A DNA stretch of 59,390 nt from Acidimicrobiia bacterium (GCA_029210695.1 JARGFH010000022.1:1-59390); one strand, 5' to 3'. Shown: positions 35,428-44,589, counted from the first letter of the stretch. A program made the numbers and translations. Notes: generated by a model from the sequence alone, not told the origin.

Positions 35428-37365
35428 GTGGAAACAGCAGAACGAAAGACCAGCGGAGACGATGCGGTGGATCGACTCCACCAGCAGCTCCAGGACTCGC
35501 TGCAGGAACTCGTCACCTCGGAGGATTGGCAGCGGGCGCTGTCGGTCGCGGCCCGCTTCCACGACTACTCGTTCGCCAACACCCGCTTGATCTGGGCCCA
35601 GTCGATCGCTCGCGGGTCTACGCTGAGCCGGGTTGCCGGCTATCGGGCTTGGCAGAAACTCGGCCGCCACGTCCGCAAGGGTGAGCGGGGACTCCAGATC
35701 CTTGCCCCGGTCATCCGCAAGGTCACACCCGACAACGGAGAGGAGGAAGAGCGCCGGGTCGTCGGGTTCCGAGTCGTCCACGTCTTCGACATCGCCCAGA
35801 CCGACGGCGACCCCCTCCCCGAGGTGCCGATCACGCTCGTCGAAGGCGATCTCCCCTCTCACTGGGAGCAAGTTCGTGGGCTCATCACCGAATCCGGTTT
35901 CGACCTCCAGGTCGCCGACATCGAGCGGCTCGGTGAAGCCAACGGCATCACCGACTGGAAGCGACGAGACGTGGTTGTGCGTGCCAGCCTGCCCGGCGCC
36001 CAGCGGTTCAAGACAGCAGTTCACGAACTCGCCCACATCCGGCTGCACGAGCCGAACTCCGACGGTCGGCCTTCGTGTCGGGGCATCGTCGAGGTTGAGG
36101 CCGAGTCCGTCGCGTACATGGTCTGTGCCGGTTTGGGGATCGACAGTGCTGGCTATAGCCTCGGATATGTGGCGTCGTGGAGCGGAGGCGACCTCACCAA
36201 GGTGGCCGCCACCGCCAACCGGGTGATCGGTTGTGCTCGCCAGGTGCTCGCCCAGATCGAGCAGGAACGCCAACTCGGCCGTGAGGCGGTTTCGTCCGGT
36301 TCCCGGATGGAAGTACGGGATCGGGAGTCTCCACAGCGGACACCAGCGCCTACCGCCCGATCGGACCTCGAGGCGGCCGTCAACGCCGCCACGGCGTTTT
36401 ACCAACGCCAACTCCACGAGCCAGCCGGGGCGGCGGCAGTCGAGTGTCTCGGCGGCCGTGGCATCGACACGGAGGCGATCGATCTGTGGCAGCTGGGCTA
36501 TGCACCCGACTCATGGCAGGCGTTGACCACGGCGCTCCGCAAGCAAGGCTTCAGCGATGACCTACTCCTCGGGGCCGGCGTTGCCGGCCGATCTCGGTAC
36601 GCGCGCGTCTACGACCGGATGCGCAATCGAGTGATCTTTCCCATCCATGATGAGCACGGTGAACCAAGAGGCTTCGCCGGACGGCTCCTCACCGGAGACG
36701 GGCCTAAGTATCTCAACACTCCCGAGACCGACCTGTACCAGAAGCGGTCCTTGCTCTACGGCTTCCACCTCGCCCGCCAGCCCATCGTCGAGACCGGCAA
36801 CGCAGTCGTCGTTGAGGGCTACACCGATGCCATCGCCGCCCACCAAGCGGGGATCACCAACGTCGTGGCAACGGCCGGCACAGCCCTCACTCCGGAGCAC
36901 CTGGAGACGCTCAGCCGGATAACCGCCAACGTGACTCTCCTCTTCGACGGAGATCAGGCCGGCGTATTAGCAGTCGAGCGTGCAGGTGTCCTCGACCAGG
37001 CCAAGAACTCCATACGGGTTTCGGTCGCACACCTTCCTCCGGGGCTCGATCCAGCGGAGCTTCTCGCACGTGACACACAAGCTCTCATGCAGGTACTCAC
37101 CACCGCTGTCCCGATCGAACACCACTTGATCGATCAGATCATCGCCAACCACAACCTCGAGGAACCCGAGGCCATGGCTCGGGCGATCCACGCGGCGACC
37201 GAGGTGATCCGGTCCGTTGGCTATGCGGACATACGCCATGCGGCCACTGCACACCTCGCGACTCGCATCGGTCGAGACGAGCAGCTCATTCACACCTACC
37301 TCGAGCAGAGCCTTCAGCGGCAGCCACACAAGAGGGGCCGAGCACGAACGCTAGGCATCGCCTGA
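35428..37365 (+). CDS. ArdC-like antirestriction domain fused to zinc-peptidase-like and Toprim primase parts
   Basis: This is a 645-residue protein. The N-terminal ArdC-type ssDNA-binding domain (about 10-130: 'FANTRLIWAQSIARGSTLS', 'YRAWQKLGRHVRKGERG') is followed by an HExxH peptidase motif ('AVHELAH', His199-His203) with a later 'EVEAESVAYM'. From about 330 on is a DnaG-like primase core with Toprim motifs 'VVVEGYTDAI' and 'LLFDGDQAG'. No zinc finger of the primase type is visible. Such proteins protect and prime the incoming strand. GTG 35428 has no ribosome site and sits 18 nt after the repeat, so translation may be leaderless. Confidence 0.85.
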   Translation: METAERKTSGDDAVDRLHQQLQDSLQELVTSEDWQRALSVAARFHDYSFANTRLIWAQSIARGSTLSRVAGYRAWQKLGRHVRKGERGLQILAPVIRKVTPDNGEEEERRVVGFRVVHVFDIAQTDGDPLPEVPITLVEGDLPSHWEQVRGLITESGFDLQVADIERLGEANGITDWKRRDVVVRASLPGAQRFKTAVHELAHIRLHEPNSDGRPSCRGIVEVEAESVAYMVCAGLGIDSAGYSLGYVASWSGGDLTKVAATANRVIGCARQVLAQIEQERQLGREAVSSGSRMEVRDRESPQRTPAPTARSDLEAAVNAATAFYQRQLHEPAGAAAVECLGGRGIDTEAIDLWQLGYAPDSWQALTTALRKQGFSDDLLLGAGVAGRSRYARVYDRMRNRVIFPIHDEHGEPRGFAGRLLTGDGPKYLNTPETDLYQKRSLLYGFHLARQPIVETGNAVVVEGYTDAIAAHQAGITNVVATAGTALTPEHLETLSRITANVTLLFDGDQAGVLAVERAGVLDQAKNSIRVSVAHLPPGLDPAELLARDTQALMQVLTTAVPIEHHLIDQIIANHNLEEPEAMARAIHAATEVIRSVGYADIRHAATAHLATRIGRDEQLIHTYLEQSLQRQPHKRGRARTLGIA

Positions 37366-37412
37366 TTCGACCAGCACACAGAAGAGCGCCGGGCCGAACG
37401 CGTCGAAGCCAC

Positions 37413-38489
37413 CTAAAACACCAGTCGCTGTATGAGACTCGGCCATTTGTTGTACTGGTCTCTCTCTCGCTGGAGTCGCCCGGCAACGATCCCTGGATGG
37501 ATACCGATCTCATCGGCGAACGCCACTATGTCCGCTGCGGTATTCAGCTCATCCAGCTCGGCCTCGTACTCGTCGGGAATCAGGGTGCGGGCAGCGAAAG
37601 CTTCAGCCGCACGTTCGATGTCGTCCGTGTCGCCATCGTCCATGTCGATGAACGTCTCGCGTTTGCCGTGTAGAAGAAGGTGACCAGCCTCGTGGAAGAA
37701 GGTGAACCACAGGAAGTCGGCACGGTGGTACCTGCCGCTGAGCTGGATCAGAGCTTTCTCGGGGGTGAGCCACCGAACGGCACCGTTGATGCTGGCGCCC
37801 TGGACCTCGGGCTCGATGACGACTGCGACGCCGGCTTCTGCGCAGACAGACACGAGGGCAGAGGTCCATTGCGGCTGCGTCAAGCGAGTGGCGGCCCGCA
37901 ACTCGCTGAGCGCCTGACGGAATCGCGATCGGTCGAAAGGGGCGCACTCGATCTCCTGCGCTTGGATCTCTCCATACCTCAACCACGCTGCGACCGCTCC
38001 CGGATGACTCGTGAACGCTGGTGATCGACGATACGCGGTCGGTTTCTGCCAGACCGTTTCCCAAGCGGAGCGGTCCGCCACGCCAAAGAAGCGCAGCACC
38101 TCTCGCAACTGGTCGACCTTGTCTCGGCACTTCTCGATCCAGCCACGGCGAATGAGCTCAGCTACCGGAAGCTCGTCGAGCCACGTCACGTCACCAGCAA
38201 ACTCCGACTCCTCCTGCATGCGGGAGAGGTGCTCCCGGTAGTGAGCTTCAAGCCCGTTCCACATCGCCGCCGATATGCCCGTGACCTTCTCGAGCCGCAG
38301 CGCCGTATCTGGAGACAGAGCAGCCGATCCCTTGATGATCTGGTTGAGGTGTTTCCTTGAGATGCCGGCACGATTAGCGACCGCTGCCTGCGTGTAGCCG
38401 AGTTCATCGAGCGCTGCAGCCAGGGTCGTCCCAGGCGAGCGCGCGTAGTCCGGCGTAAACCGAGTGCGTGCTTGCTGTTCGCCCATCAT
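37413..38489 (-). CDS. HigA-type antitoxin fused to ImmA/IrrE-like metallopeptidase
   Basis: This is a 358-residue protein with an N-terminal XRE/HigA helix-turn-helix (about 20-75: 'LAAALDELGYTQAAVANRAG', 'ISRKHLNQIIKGS'). An ImmA/IrrE-type zinc peptidase follows in the second half ('FHEAGHLLLHGKRE' with HExxH, then 'ERAAEAFAARTLIP'). It lies 6 nt after the HigB-like toxin gene in the same direction. The antitoxin would bind the operator and neutralise HigB; the peptidase domain may degrade a regulator. ATG 38489 starts directly at the HTH with only a few residues in front. Confidence 0.85.
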   Translation of the reverse strand: MMGEQQARTRFTPDYARSPGTTLAAALDELGYTQAAVANRAGISRKHLNQIIKGSAALSPDTALRLEKVTGISAAMWNGLEAHYREHLSRMQEESEFAGDVTWLDELPVAELIRRGWIEKCRDKVDQLREVLRFFGVADRSAWETVWQKPTAYRRSPAFTSHPGAVAAWLRYGEIQAQEIECAPFDRSRFRQALSELRAATRLTQPQWTSALVSVCAEAGVAVVIEPEVQGASINGAVRWLTPEKALIQLSGRYHRADFLWFTFFHEAGHLLLHGKRETFIDMDDGDTDDIERAAEAFAARTLIPDEYEAELDELNTAADIVAFADEIGIHPGIVAGRLQRERDQYNKWPSLIQRLVF

Positions 38490-38495
38490 GTCTCC

Positions 38496-38828
38496 CTAAT
38501 GCGTGTCTGCGATCTCGACGACAACTACGCCGATTACCGCAGCCCAGTCGAGTCCCCCATCCTGTGTTCGGGGTGTCGGCTCGATCGGCTCAATGATCAA
38601 TCGCTGCGGATGCACGAGATCAAGGCTCAGCTGGCCTTGCCGATCCCCGGTCAACTCGTGGCAGCGGCCAAGGCCAGGACCCCGCATGTCCACCAGGGTT
38701 GGCGCGGCCGCGAGCTGCGTGAGCCGAAGCGCGATCAGGTCACCTTGCCTCTTGCCCCAAGTCGTCACAAGTGCCTTCTCATTCGAGCATCGCTTGGCGA
38801 GCCTCGAGTTCGAAAACCAGACCTCCAA
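38496..38828 (-). CDS. higB: HigB/RelE-type toxin (mRNA interferase)
   Basis: This is a 110-residue protein with RelE-superfamily HigB features: 'EVWFSNSRLAKRCSNEKAL' at the start and 'CHELTGDRQGQLSLDLVHP' with a final 'QRLIIEP' strand. TTG 38828 is the likely start after a GGTGAGG site; an upstream ATG in frame is followed at once by a stop. It precedes the antitoxin gene by 6 nt, which is the HigBA order. HigB toxins cut mRNA at the ribosome. The neighbouring operator-like repeat supports autoregulation. Confidence 0.82.
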   Translation of the reverse strand: MEVWFSNSRLAKRCSNEKALVTTWGKRQGDLIALRLTQLAAAPTLVDMRGPGLGRCHELTGDRQGQLSLDLVHPQRLIIEPIEPTPRTQDGGLDWAAVIGVVVVEIADTH

Positions 38829-38861
38829 ACCTCACCGCTCCATGATATCGTATACCTGTTC

Positions 38862-38883
38862 GGTAAACAAGATATGATTTACC
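38862..38883. promoter_or_regulatory. Inverted repeat in the promoter region between higB and the TGT-like gene
   Basis: GGTAAA (38862-38867) and TTTACC (38878-38883) are perfect arms around a 10-nt AT-rich spacer, in a 112-nt divergent intergenic region rich in TATA-like boxes. A HigA-type operator would fit here. It may also control the rightward TGT-like gene. Confidence 0.5.
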
Positions 38884-38940
38884 TTGTAGGTGTATGGTAC
38901 TCTATGGCAGCTCGATCACAAAGCTATTGGACAGTCCAGG

Positions 38941-40008
38941 ATGGTTAACCCAACCGCCATCAAGATCACCGAGGGGACGCTGCCGTATCCCTCGGCCACC
39001 CTCGATACCCCACTGCTGGCACGCATTGCGGAACTCGGCGGCGGGCTCATGCTGAAGGGTGACCGCGGGGCCTCTGCCGCCGCCGTTCTTCGCTCACGCG
39101 GGTACGCGGGGACTCTCGTGCTCGACCCGGCCCGCTACGAGCAAGCTACATCTACCCCGGACCAGGGATCGTTGTTCGGCGACTACGACCCGTGGATCCG
39201 CCAGCAACAGGCCCAGGGAGTCACAACCTTCATTGCACCATCGCACGGAATCGGCCCACGCGAGTTCACCCGAGTCGCGGAAGTACTCGCGGCGGGTAAA
39301 ACGTTTGCGGCGGAGGTATCTGCCCACGGAATCGACGCCGAGGTGGTAGTCCCAGTCAACATCTATCGATCTTGGGTAGTCAGCCGGTGTCGGGAACTAC
39401 GCGATGTGGCTGGCGACACCCCCTTCACGATTGGGCTCCTCTTGACCAACCCCGGGGACCCCCTAGATCGAAAAGGTGCAGTCGCGGGTTTGACCGAGGT
39501 GGTCCGCGGGCTACCTGGGTGCGCCGTGCTCCGGACGGATCTTGCCGGCGGACTCGGTGCGCTTTCGGTCGGTGCGCGATGGGTGTCAATCGGAACGATG
39601 CCCACCCATCGTCATGCGACAAAACCGGGCACGCCGGGGTTCTCACCGAATGTCACCGATCGCACACCGAGCATCGTGGTGTCAGAACTTCTGAGCTTCC
39701 GGAAAGCTTCAAAGCTGGAACAGCTCGAACGAGTGGACCCCGTTCTCACCTGTCGCTGTCACGTGTGCAAAGGGGCCGACATCCGGCGCTTCGCCGATCC
39801 CGCCTACTACGACGAAGGCGAGTTCCACAACGCAGCGGTGGTGGCCGACCTCACCAATACCCTGGTGGCCGCGTCGGACCGGACAGCGACGTGGGGCAAT
39901 TGGTGCAACCGCGCCGTGGACACTCATGCATGGGTCGAGCAGGTCACGGGCGTCGCCCTCCCGGTGCCGCTGGCGATCGAGGAATGGGCTGCGATCTCGT
40001 CAACATGA
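38941..40008 (+). CDS. TGT-superfamily-like zinc protein (DpdA-like candidate)
   Basis: This is a 355-residue protein. The zinc signature 'CRCHVCKG' (Cys271, Cys273, Cys276) with a downstream His296 fits CxCxxC...H of tRNA-guanine transglycosylases. A glycine-rich strand 'LAGGLGALSVGARWVSIG' (about 201-218) is where TGT has its GG-(L/V)AVG segment. Residues 30-200 look like alternating beta-alpha units of a TIM barrel. It is related more loosely than true TGT, and the substrate is unknown. ATG 38941 is chosen over 38890 because the conserved part starts there; neither has a good ribosome site. Confidence 0.5.
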   Translation: MVNPTAIKITEGTLPYPSATLDTPLLARIAELGGGLMLKGDRGASAAAVLRSRGYAGTLVLDPARYEQATSTPDQGSLFGDYDPWIRQQQAQGVTTFIAPSHGIGPREFTRVAEVLAAGKTFAAEVSAHGIDAEVVVPVNIYRSWVVSRCRELRDVAGDTPFTIGLLLTNPGDPLDRKGAVAGLTEVVRGLPGCAVLRTDLAGGLGALSVGARWVSIGTMPTHRHATKPGTPGFSPNVTDRTPSIVVSELLSFRKASKLEQLERVDPVLTCRCHVCKGADIRRFADPAYYDEGEFHNAAVVADLTNTLVAASDRTATWGNWCNRAVDTHAWVEQVTGVALPVPLAIEEWAAISST

Positions 40009-40585
40009 GCCAGGACTCGTAGGCCAACTCGGCATTGCGCCACCTTCGTGGACCCGAAGGAACCAGAAACCTCCGGCTCGGTTCCACCACGCTTTGAAGA
40101 TGGCGACCCTCAGTCGTCACTACTCCGATGCCCAATGTCCGAGCTCGATCCACCAGTCTCCTCCCACACAATGATCGAGCCACGCCGATGCCGCGAGGGG
40201 CGTCGGGAGCCAGCCAACTGACGCTTCGCAAACTGGACTCAGGCTCGCGGCCACTGACCACTGCGCCCACAAGTTGTACAGCTGGTCGAAACCACCGCAC
40301 CACAAACTCGGAATCACTCTCTACGACCCCAGGGGGAAGCCCATCGAGCAGCGCTGCCAACACCGGATCTATCGATGCCCATGGCACCGCCAGACCAAGC
40401 GGAAGTTCGCCGATGACCCGAAGCGCCGTCCGGTCCGTAAGCGGTTGTCGGAGACCTTCTCGACCTCTGCGGGCAATCTCCTCCTCGTCGAGCTGGATAA
40501 CCAATGTCACCCTCTCGCCCGCGATCCACACGTCGGGGAGAACGGTTCCTTCAAACCCCAGTGCCGCAGCCACTCGATCAATCAC
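39944..40585 (-). CDS. Hypothetical protein paired with an XRE regulator
   Basis: This is a 213-residue protein without a recognised domain. It has an N-terminal alpha/beta stretch ('VLPDVWIAGERVTLVIQLDE') and a basic C-terminus. It overlaps the XRE gene by 4 nt (ATGA) and the tail of the convergent TGT-like gene by 65 nt. In organisation it resembles a toxin-antitoxin pair with the regulator first. The real stop might be earlier than the long overlap suggests, but the frame is open throughout. Confidence 0.5.
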   Translation of the reverse strand: MIDRVAAALGFEGTVLPDVWIAGERVTLVIQLDEEEIARRGREGLRQPLTDRTALRVIGELPLGLAVPWASIDPVLAALLDGLPPGVVESDSEFVVRWFRPAVQLVGAVVSGREPESSLRSVSWLAPDAPRGIGVARSLCGRRLVDRARTLGIGVVTTEGRHLQSVVEPSRRFLVPSGPRRWRNAELAYESWLMLTRSQPIPRSPAAPGGRRP

Positions 40586-40836
40586 GGCGCCTCCTCAACA
40601 GCGTCCACTAGCTCGTCGAGACTCCCCTCAAGCTCGTCAACAACAGCCGAGACGATGAACAGCGCCGGGTAGGCGATACCACCCCGCTCGAGCTTCCGGA
40701 TCGTGTCGACTGACACACCGCTCTCCGACGCAAGGTGTGCCTGTGTTGTGCTGTGCCCCTTACGAAGTGCCTGCAGCGCGCGACCGAGCCTTTCCGCCCT
40801 TGACCAATCCGCCTCGCTTACTTTGCGTCGTCCCAC
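40582..40836 (-). CDS. XRE-family helix-turn-helix regulator (antitoxin-like)
   Basis: This is an 84-residue protein with one HTH: 'LGRALQALRKGHSTTQAHLA', 'SESGVSVDTIRKLERGG'. GTG 40836 begins 'MGRRKVSEADW'. A 16-bp perfect palindrome just upstream is a probable binding site. It is translationally coupled to the next gene and likely represses both. Confidence 0.75.
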   Translation of the reverse strand: MGRRKVSEADWSRAERLGRALQALRKGHSTTQAHLASESGVSVDTIRKLERGGIAYPALFIVSAVVDELEGSLDELVDAVEEAP

Positions 40837-40847
40837 GATATTTATCC

Positions 40848-40863
40848 TAGTATATATATACTA
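40848..40863. promoter_or_regulatory. 16-bp perfect palindrome, operator for the XRE gene
   Basis: TAGTATATATATACTA is its own reverse complement and lies 11 nt upstream of the XRE gene's GTG start, in the only strongly AT-rich stretch of the neighbourhood. It overlaps where a -10 box would be. Confidence 0.6.
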
Positions 40864-41235
40864 CCCTACTCAGTCGAGCCGCGAGGATCGGAGCGGGGAC
40901 CACGCACCGACTCACTGCGCCCCACAGCAAGCTTCCTCCGCCCGACGGGAGCAATAGGCTGGCATGGCAGCCGCTCACCACGTTCTGCGTCCTCAACGGT
41001 TTCACGCTCGAGTTCGTGCGGACGACGCAGTCGACCTCATGCTCCGACTGCCGCCAGCGACGTCGACGAAACCAACGTGGCAGCCTGGCTCGCCAGATAG
41101 CTCAGGCCTCTCGACTGACACACAACAAACCGCGCAATGGTCACCTCACGACCGACGGATGTGACCCGAGCCGAACCGGCAAAGCCTGGTCTCATTCCTA
41201 TCGCGCTCTCGGTGCGAGTGGTGTAGCCCGTCATC
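40864..41235. other. Intergenic stretch without a supported gene
   Basis: This is 372 nt between the XRE palindrome and the LysM-BTAD gene end. Short frames exist on both strands (for example 41016 plus and 41037 minus) but none has a ribosome site, codon bias or a recognisable motif. It could be decayed coding DNA. Confidence 0.5.
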
Positions 41236-44200
41236 TCAACCCGCCTGACGTCGTCGGCCTCGGGACTCCCCCTCGTAGAGCTCCACGGTCTTGGGGTCGA
41301 GGAATGTGGCGGCATCGGGGCCTTCGTCTGCGTCGATCACGGCGAGTAGCTCGGTGTAGACGGCTTCGAGTGCGACTTGGTTGCCTTCGGCGATGGCGGC
41401 ACGCATGAGGTTGCGGTAGCACTCCTCGCAGGCTCCTGTGGCGACGAGTCCCTTCCGGGCCGCCCAGGTTGCCTGCTCGGGATCGCCGTGCGTCAGGGCG
41501 TATTCGGCGAGGCGGTGGGCGGCGTTGTCGATGGCGACGATGGTGTGGGTGATGATCCCGTCGGTGTGAGCCCACCCGTAGCTGTTGCCGGCTCCGGTGA
41601 ACGGGGTTCCTTCCACCAGTTGGAGAGCGGACCGCAGGTGGTCGGCTTCGTCTGCCCCCGTTGCTCGGTCGGCTTGGCGGATGTGGTCGGTGAATTGTTC
41701 GATGTCGCTGCGTAGGTGGGGGCTGATCCGGTAGCGGCCATCCCTGACATAGGACAGCAGGTGTTCGCCATCGGGGCCTAGGCCGAGGGTGGTCCGCGTG
41801 CGTGAGGTGTGGCGGTTGAGACGCCGGTAGTCGGGTGCCTCTTCTGGCCAGAGCGCTTCCATCAGGGCATCGGCTTCGACACCGTGGCGGTGGAAGGTGA
41901 GGTAGGCGACGAGCTCGGTGCCTCTTCGGAGCGGGAGATCGGCATCGAGACCGTCGACCCGGAGGGTGCCCAGCATCTTCACCTCAGGAACCGCACGGGT
42001 GGTGACCTGCTCGGTCACCTTCGAATCGGCGGTTTCGGTCGGCTCGTCGAGTGGCACCGGTATATCGACCGGTTCGTTCAGCAGGAGCGGATCAGTGGTG
42101 AGTTTGGGAGGGAGCCCTTCGAGGTCCTTGGCGGCAGCGACGAGGTTGGCGACCGCGGTCTGTTCTGTGGGGGTGAGGTTGCGTCGGGCGAAGGTGGAGC
42201 CGAGGGGCTCGATCCGAACGGTGTCGTTGTCGATGTGGAGTTGCCACCGGTTCCCCGTCGGGTAGCCGACGACTGCAGCGACAGCTCGGCCGGCGTGGGC
42301 GATGGTGAGAAGCCGGTCTGCCTCGTCGGTCGGGTCGGCTGCCGGGTCGAAGACGACGATCGGATCCCAGGTGTCGCCGCCTGGTGAGGAGATCCGACCA
42401 TGCAGTGGTGACGGAGATGCCATCCGGGTAATGGCGGTGGCTTTGGCGTCGAGGGTGGGGAGGATGTCGCCGAGGTGGTCGACGACTTGCACGCGTTCCA
42501 TGTGGGCAAGGTCTGCTCCGAATCCGACGCAGATGATCTGGATGCCGTCGGCTGCTGGGCTGGCGGCGAGTTCGGTGGCCATGGTGTAGCAGGTGGATGC
42601 AACGTCGTCGGGGTCGCCGGTGATCTGGGTGGCGCCGAGGTATTCGAGGTCGAGGAGCAGCTGGGCCTGGTCTTGGTGACCGACGCTGACGAGAGCCGGG
42701 TATGGGCCGGCGACGCCGTTGGCCTTGTGTCGTAGTCGAGCGATGTCCGTGTTAGTGGAGATCGTCCAGCTGCGTCCGTCGTCGTCGACGCTCCATTCGG
42801 GTGGCGGGTCCTGATGTGGGGTCCACAGCAGCAGCCGCAACTTCTCGGTGGTGAGGTGGACACCGACTACCTCGGGGGCTGGTGCGTGTGAGTCGATGAC
42901 GTCTTGGGCCATGGCGCGCAGGGCGAGGTCGATGAACTCGGTCGAGTCCGGTGCGGCCGCAGTGCGGATCGCGGTCTCGGTTTCGACGGTGTCGGCGGGT
43001 GGTGGCGTGGGGATCGTGCCGGGGCGGCGATGACGTAGCTGTACGCCTCGGAGACGGCGGAGGAGGGCGACGAGGCCGGCGGCGAGGATGCCGAGGCCGG
43101 CGAGGGTGCTGGCGATGGGCAGCAGATCACTCCCGGCACGGGCGTCAGATGCGGCGGTGGTGTCGGCGGGTTCGGATCGGTCGGTCGGTTCCGGCGATTC
43201 GGGTTGGCTGAGCGTCGTTGAGGATGTCGACACCTCAGAGGTCGGGGTCGGCTGCGTCACGGCCGGTAGGAGATCGGTCCCAGGCGTTTCCGTGGTGGGA
43301 GGCTCGTCGGGAAGGACCGGTGAGGGCACCGACCCGAGGAGAGGCTCAACCGCGTCCTCGGGTTGGGCGGGTGCTTGGGGGTCGTCGGGGATCGTGGGTA
43401 GGCGGAAGACCTGGCCGGGGTGGATGAGGTTCGGGTCGTGCGGTGGCTCCAGCCGATCCTGGTTGGCTTCGATCAGCTGCTTCGTGTAGTTCGTTGTCTC
43501 GCTGGTGGTGGGCGTGCGATCCCAAGCGTCGGTGAGGGTGTCTTCGGCGATGCTCCAGAAGGTGTCACCTGGCGCGACCGTGACCTCGTCATGGTTCGCA
43601 GACTCGGTGCGTTCCGAGACCTGAGGTGCTGCCGACTCGATGTTCGCGTCGGTGGGGGTTGGGGGCAGTTCGAGCTGTTGGCCGGGAAAGATGAGGTTGG
43701 GGTCGTGCGGTGGGCGCAGTCGGTCTCGGTTGGACTCGACGAGGCTCCGCCAGTACTTCGATACTTCGTCGCCCGTGGGGGCCCGTCCCCATGCGGTCTC
43801 GAGCGTGGTTTCGGCGATCGTCCAGAAGTTGTCGCCCGCCTCGACCGTCACTTCGCTCCCCACTCGTGATACCTGACCGGTGTCGGGGGTGGAGGCATCG
43901 TTCGGGAGGAGGATGAGCCAGCCCTGTGAGAGCCGGTCCGTCTCCTTCGTGAAGTCGTGGCCGTCAACCATGGTTCGCCCGTTGTTGAGGTCACGGATTT
44001 CTTTCCATCGTCGACCGTCGTCGAGGGTCGTCTCGGCGATGCTCCAGAGTGTGTCGTGTCGCCGAACTCGGTATGTCGGTAGATCGGAGTTGGTGCCTCG
44101 ATGCGGTGCCGGCACCCCCGCGGCGACGGCTGTCGGTCCAAGACCTGGGGAGGAAGACGTCTGGTGGGTCTGGGTCACAGAGACTGGGTCGGGCAGCGGG

Positions 44201-44589
44201 CTCGCGGCGGCGGGGGCGACCCGGAGTGGGCCGAGGGTGGCGACTGCCAAGGTGATGGCGGCCACGAGTTGGGCGGTTGCCGGTTGCAGTCCCGGTAGGA
44301 CCGGTAGGCGACGGGCGGTCCCGCCTCGAACGGCCGCTACGGCTTCCGCGAGAAGGACGATGACGATCTGGATCCAGACGATCCAAACAATGACCGCCAG
44401 CGTGTTGATGAGGATTTGAGGGTCGATGCCGCCTCGCAGCGCGATTTGGATCCGGTCGATGGAGGGGAGGGTGGTGGGTAGTGGCCATCCCACGTATGAG
44501 ACCAGTCCGGCGGGGACTGCGATGACGAACACCAGGCTGGCGATGAGGGCGCCGATGCCGCGAAGGATGGTCGTTGCGTGTCGCATCAT
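41236..44589 (-). CDS. Large LysM-repeat membrane protein with C-terminal BTAD (SARP-like) domain
   Basis: This is a 1117-residue protein. Membrane helices lie near the N-terminus ('ALIASLVFVIAVPAGLVSY' and 'LAVIVWIVWIQIVIVLLA'). Three LysM units follow (first with 'HDTLWSIAETTL', then 'GDNFWTIAETTL' and 'GDTFWSIAEDTL'), then a Pro/Thr-rich linker, another helix ('ASTLAGLGILAAGLVALL'), an alpha/beta domain, and a C-terminal BTAD ('LRRGTELVAYLTFHRHGVEA', 'LMEALWPEEAP') like SARP activators. The LysM part should face peptidoglycan and the BTAD part the cytoplasm. It overlaps the TadG-like gene by 4 nt. LysM-BTAD proteins often accompany Tad loci in actinomycetes. Confidence 0.82.
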   Translation of the reverse strand: MMRHATTILRGIGALIASLVFVIAVPAGLVSYVGWPLPTTLPSIDRIQIALRGGIDPQILINTLAVIVWIVWIQIVIVLLAEAVAAVRGGTARRLPVLPGLQPATAQLVAAITLAVATLGPLRVAPAAASPLPDPVSVTQTHQTSSSPGLGPTAVAAGVPAPHRGTNSDLPTYRVRRHDTLWSIAETTLDDGRRWKEIRDLNNGRTMVDGHDFTKETDRLSQGWLILLPNDASTPDTGQVSRVGSEVTVEAGDNFWTIAETTLETAWGRAPTGDEVSKYWRSLVESNRDRLRPPHDPNLIFPGQQLELPPTPTDANIESAAPQVSERTESANHDEVTVAPGDTFWSIAEDTLTDAWDRTPTTSETTNYTKQLIEANQDRLEPPHDPNLIHPGQVFRLPTIPDDPQAPAQPEDAVEPLLGSVPSPVLPDEPPTTETPGTDLLPAVTQPTPTSEVSTSSTTLSQPESPEPTDRSEPADTTAASDARAGSDLLPIASTLAGLGILAAGLVALLRRLRGVQLRHRRPGTIPTPPPADTVETETAIRTAAAPDSTEFIDLALRAMAQDVIDSHAPAPEVVGVHLTTEKLRLLLWTPHQDPPPEWSVDDDGRSWTISTNTDIARLRHKANGVAGPYPALVSVGHQDQAQLLLDLEYLGATQITGDPDDVASTCYTMATELAASPAADGIQIICVGFGADLAHMERVQVVDHLGDILPTLDAKATAITRMASPSPLHGRISSPGGDTWDPIVVFDPAADPTDEADRLLTIAHAGRAVAAVVGYPTGNRWQLHIDNDTVRIEPLGSTFARRNLTPTEQTAVANLVAAAKDLEGLPPKLTTDPLLLNEPVDIPVPLDEPTETADSKVTEQVTTRAVPEVKMLGTLRVDGLDADLPLRRGTELVAYLTFHRHGVEADALMEALWPEEAPDYRRLNRHTSRTRTTLGLGPDGEHLLSYVRDGRYRISPHLRSDIEQFTDHIRQADRATGADEADHLRSALQLVEGTPFTGAGNSYGWAHTDGIITHTIVAIDNAAHRLAEYALTHGDPEQATWAARKGLVATGACEECYRNLMRAAIAEGNQVALEAVYTELLAVIDADEGPDAATFLDPKTVELYEGESRGRRRQAG

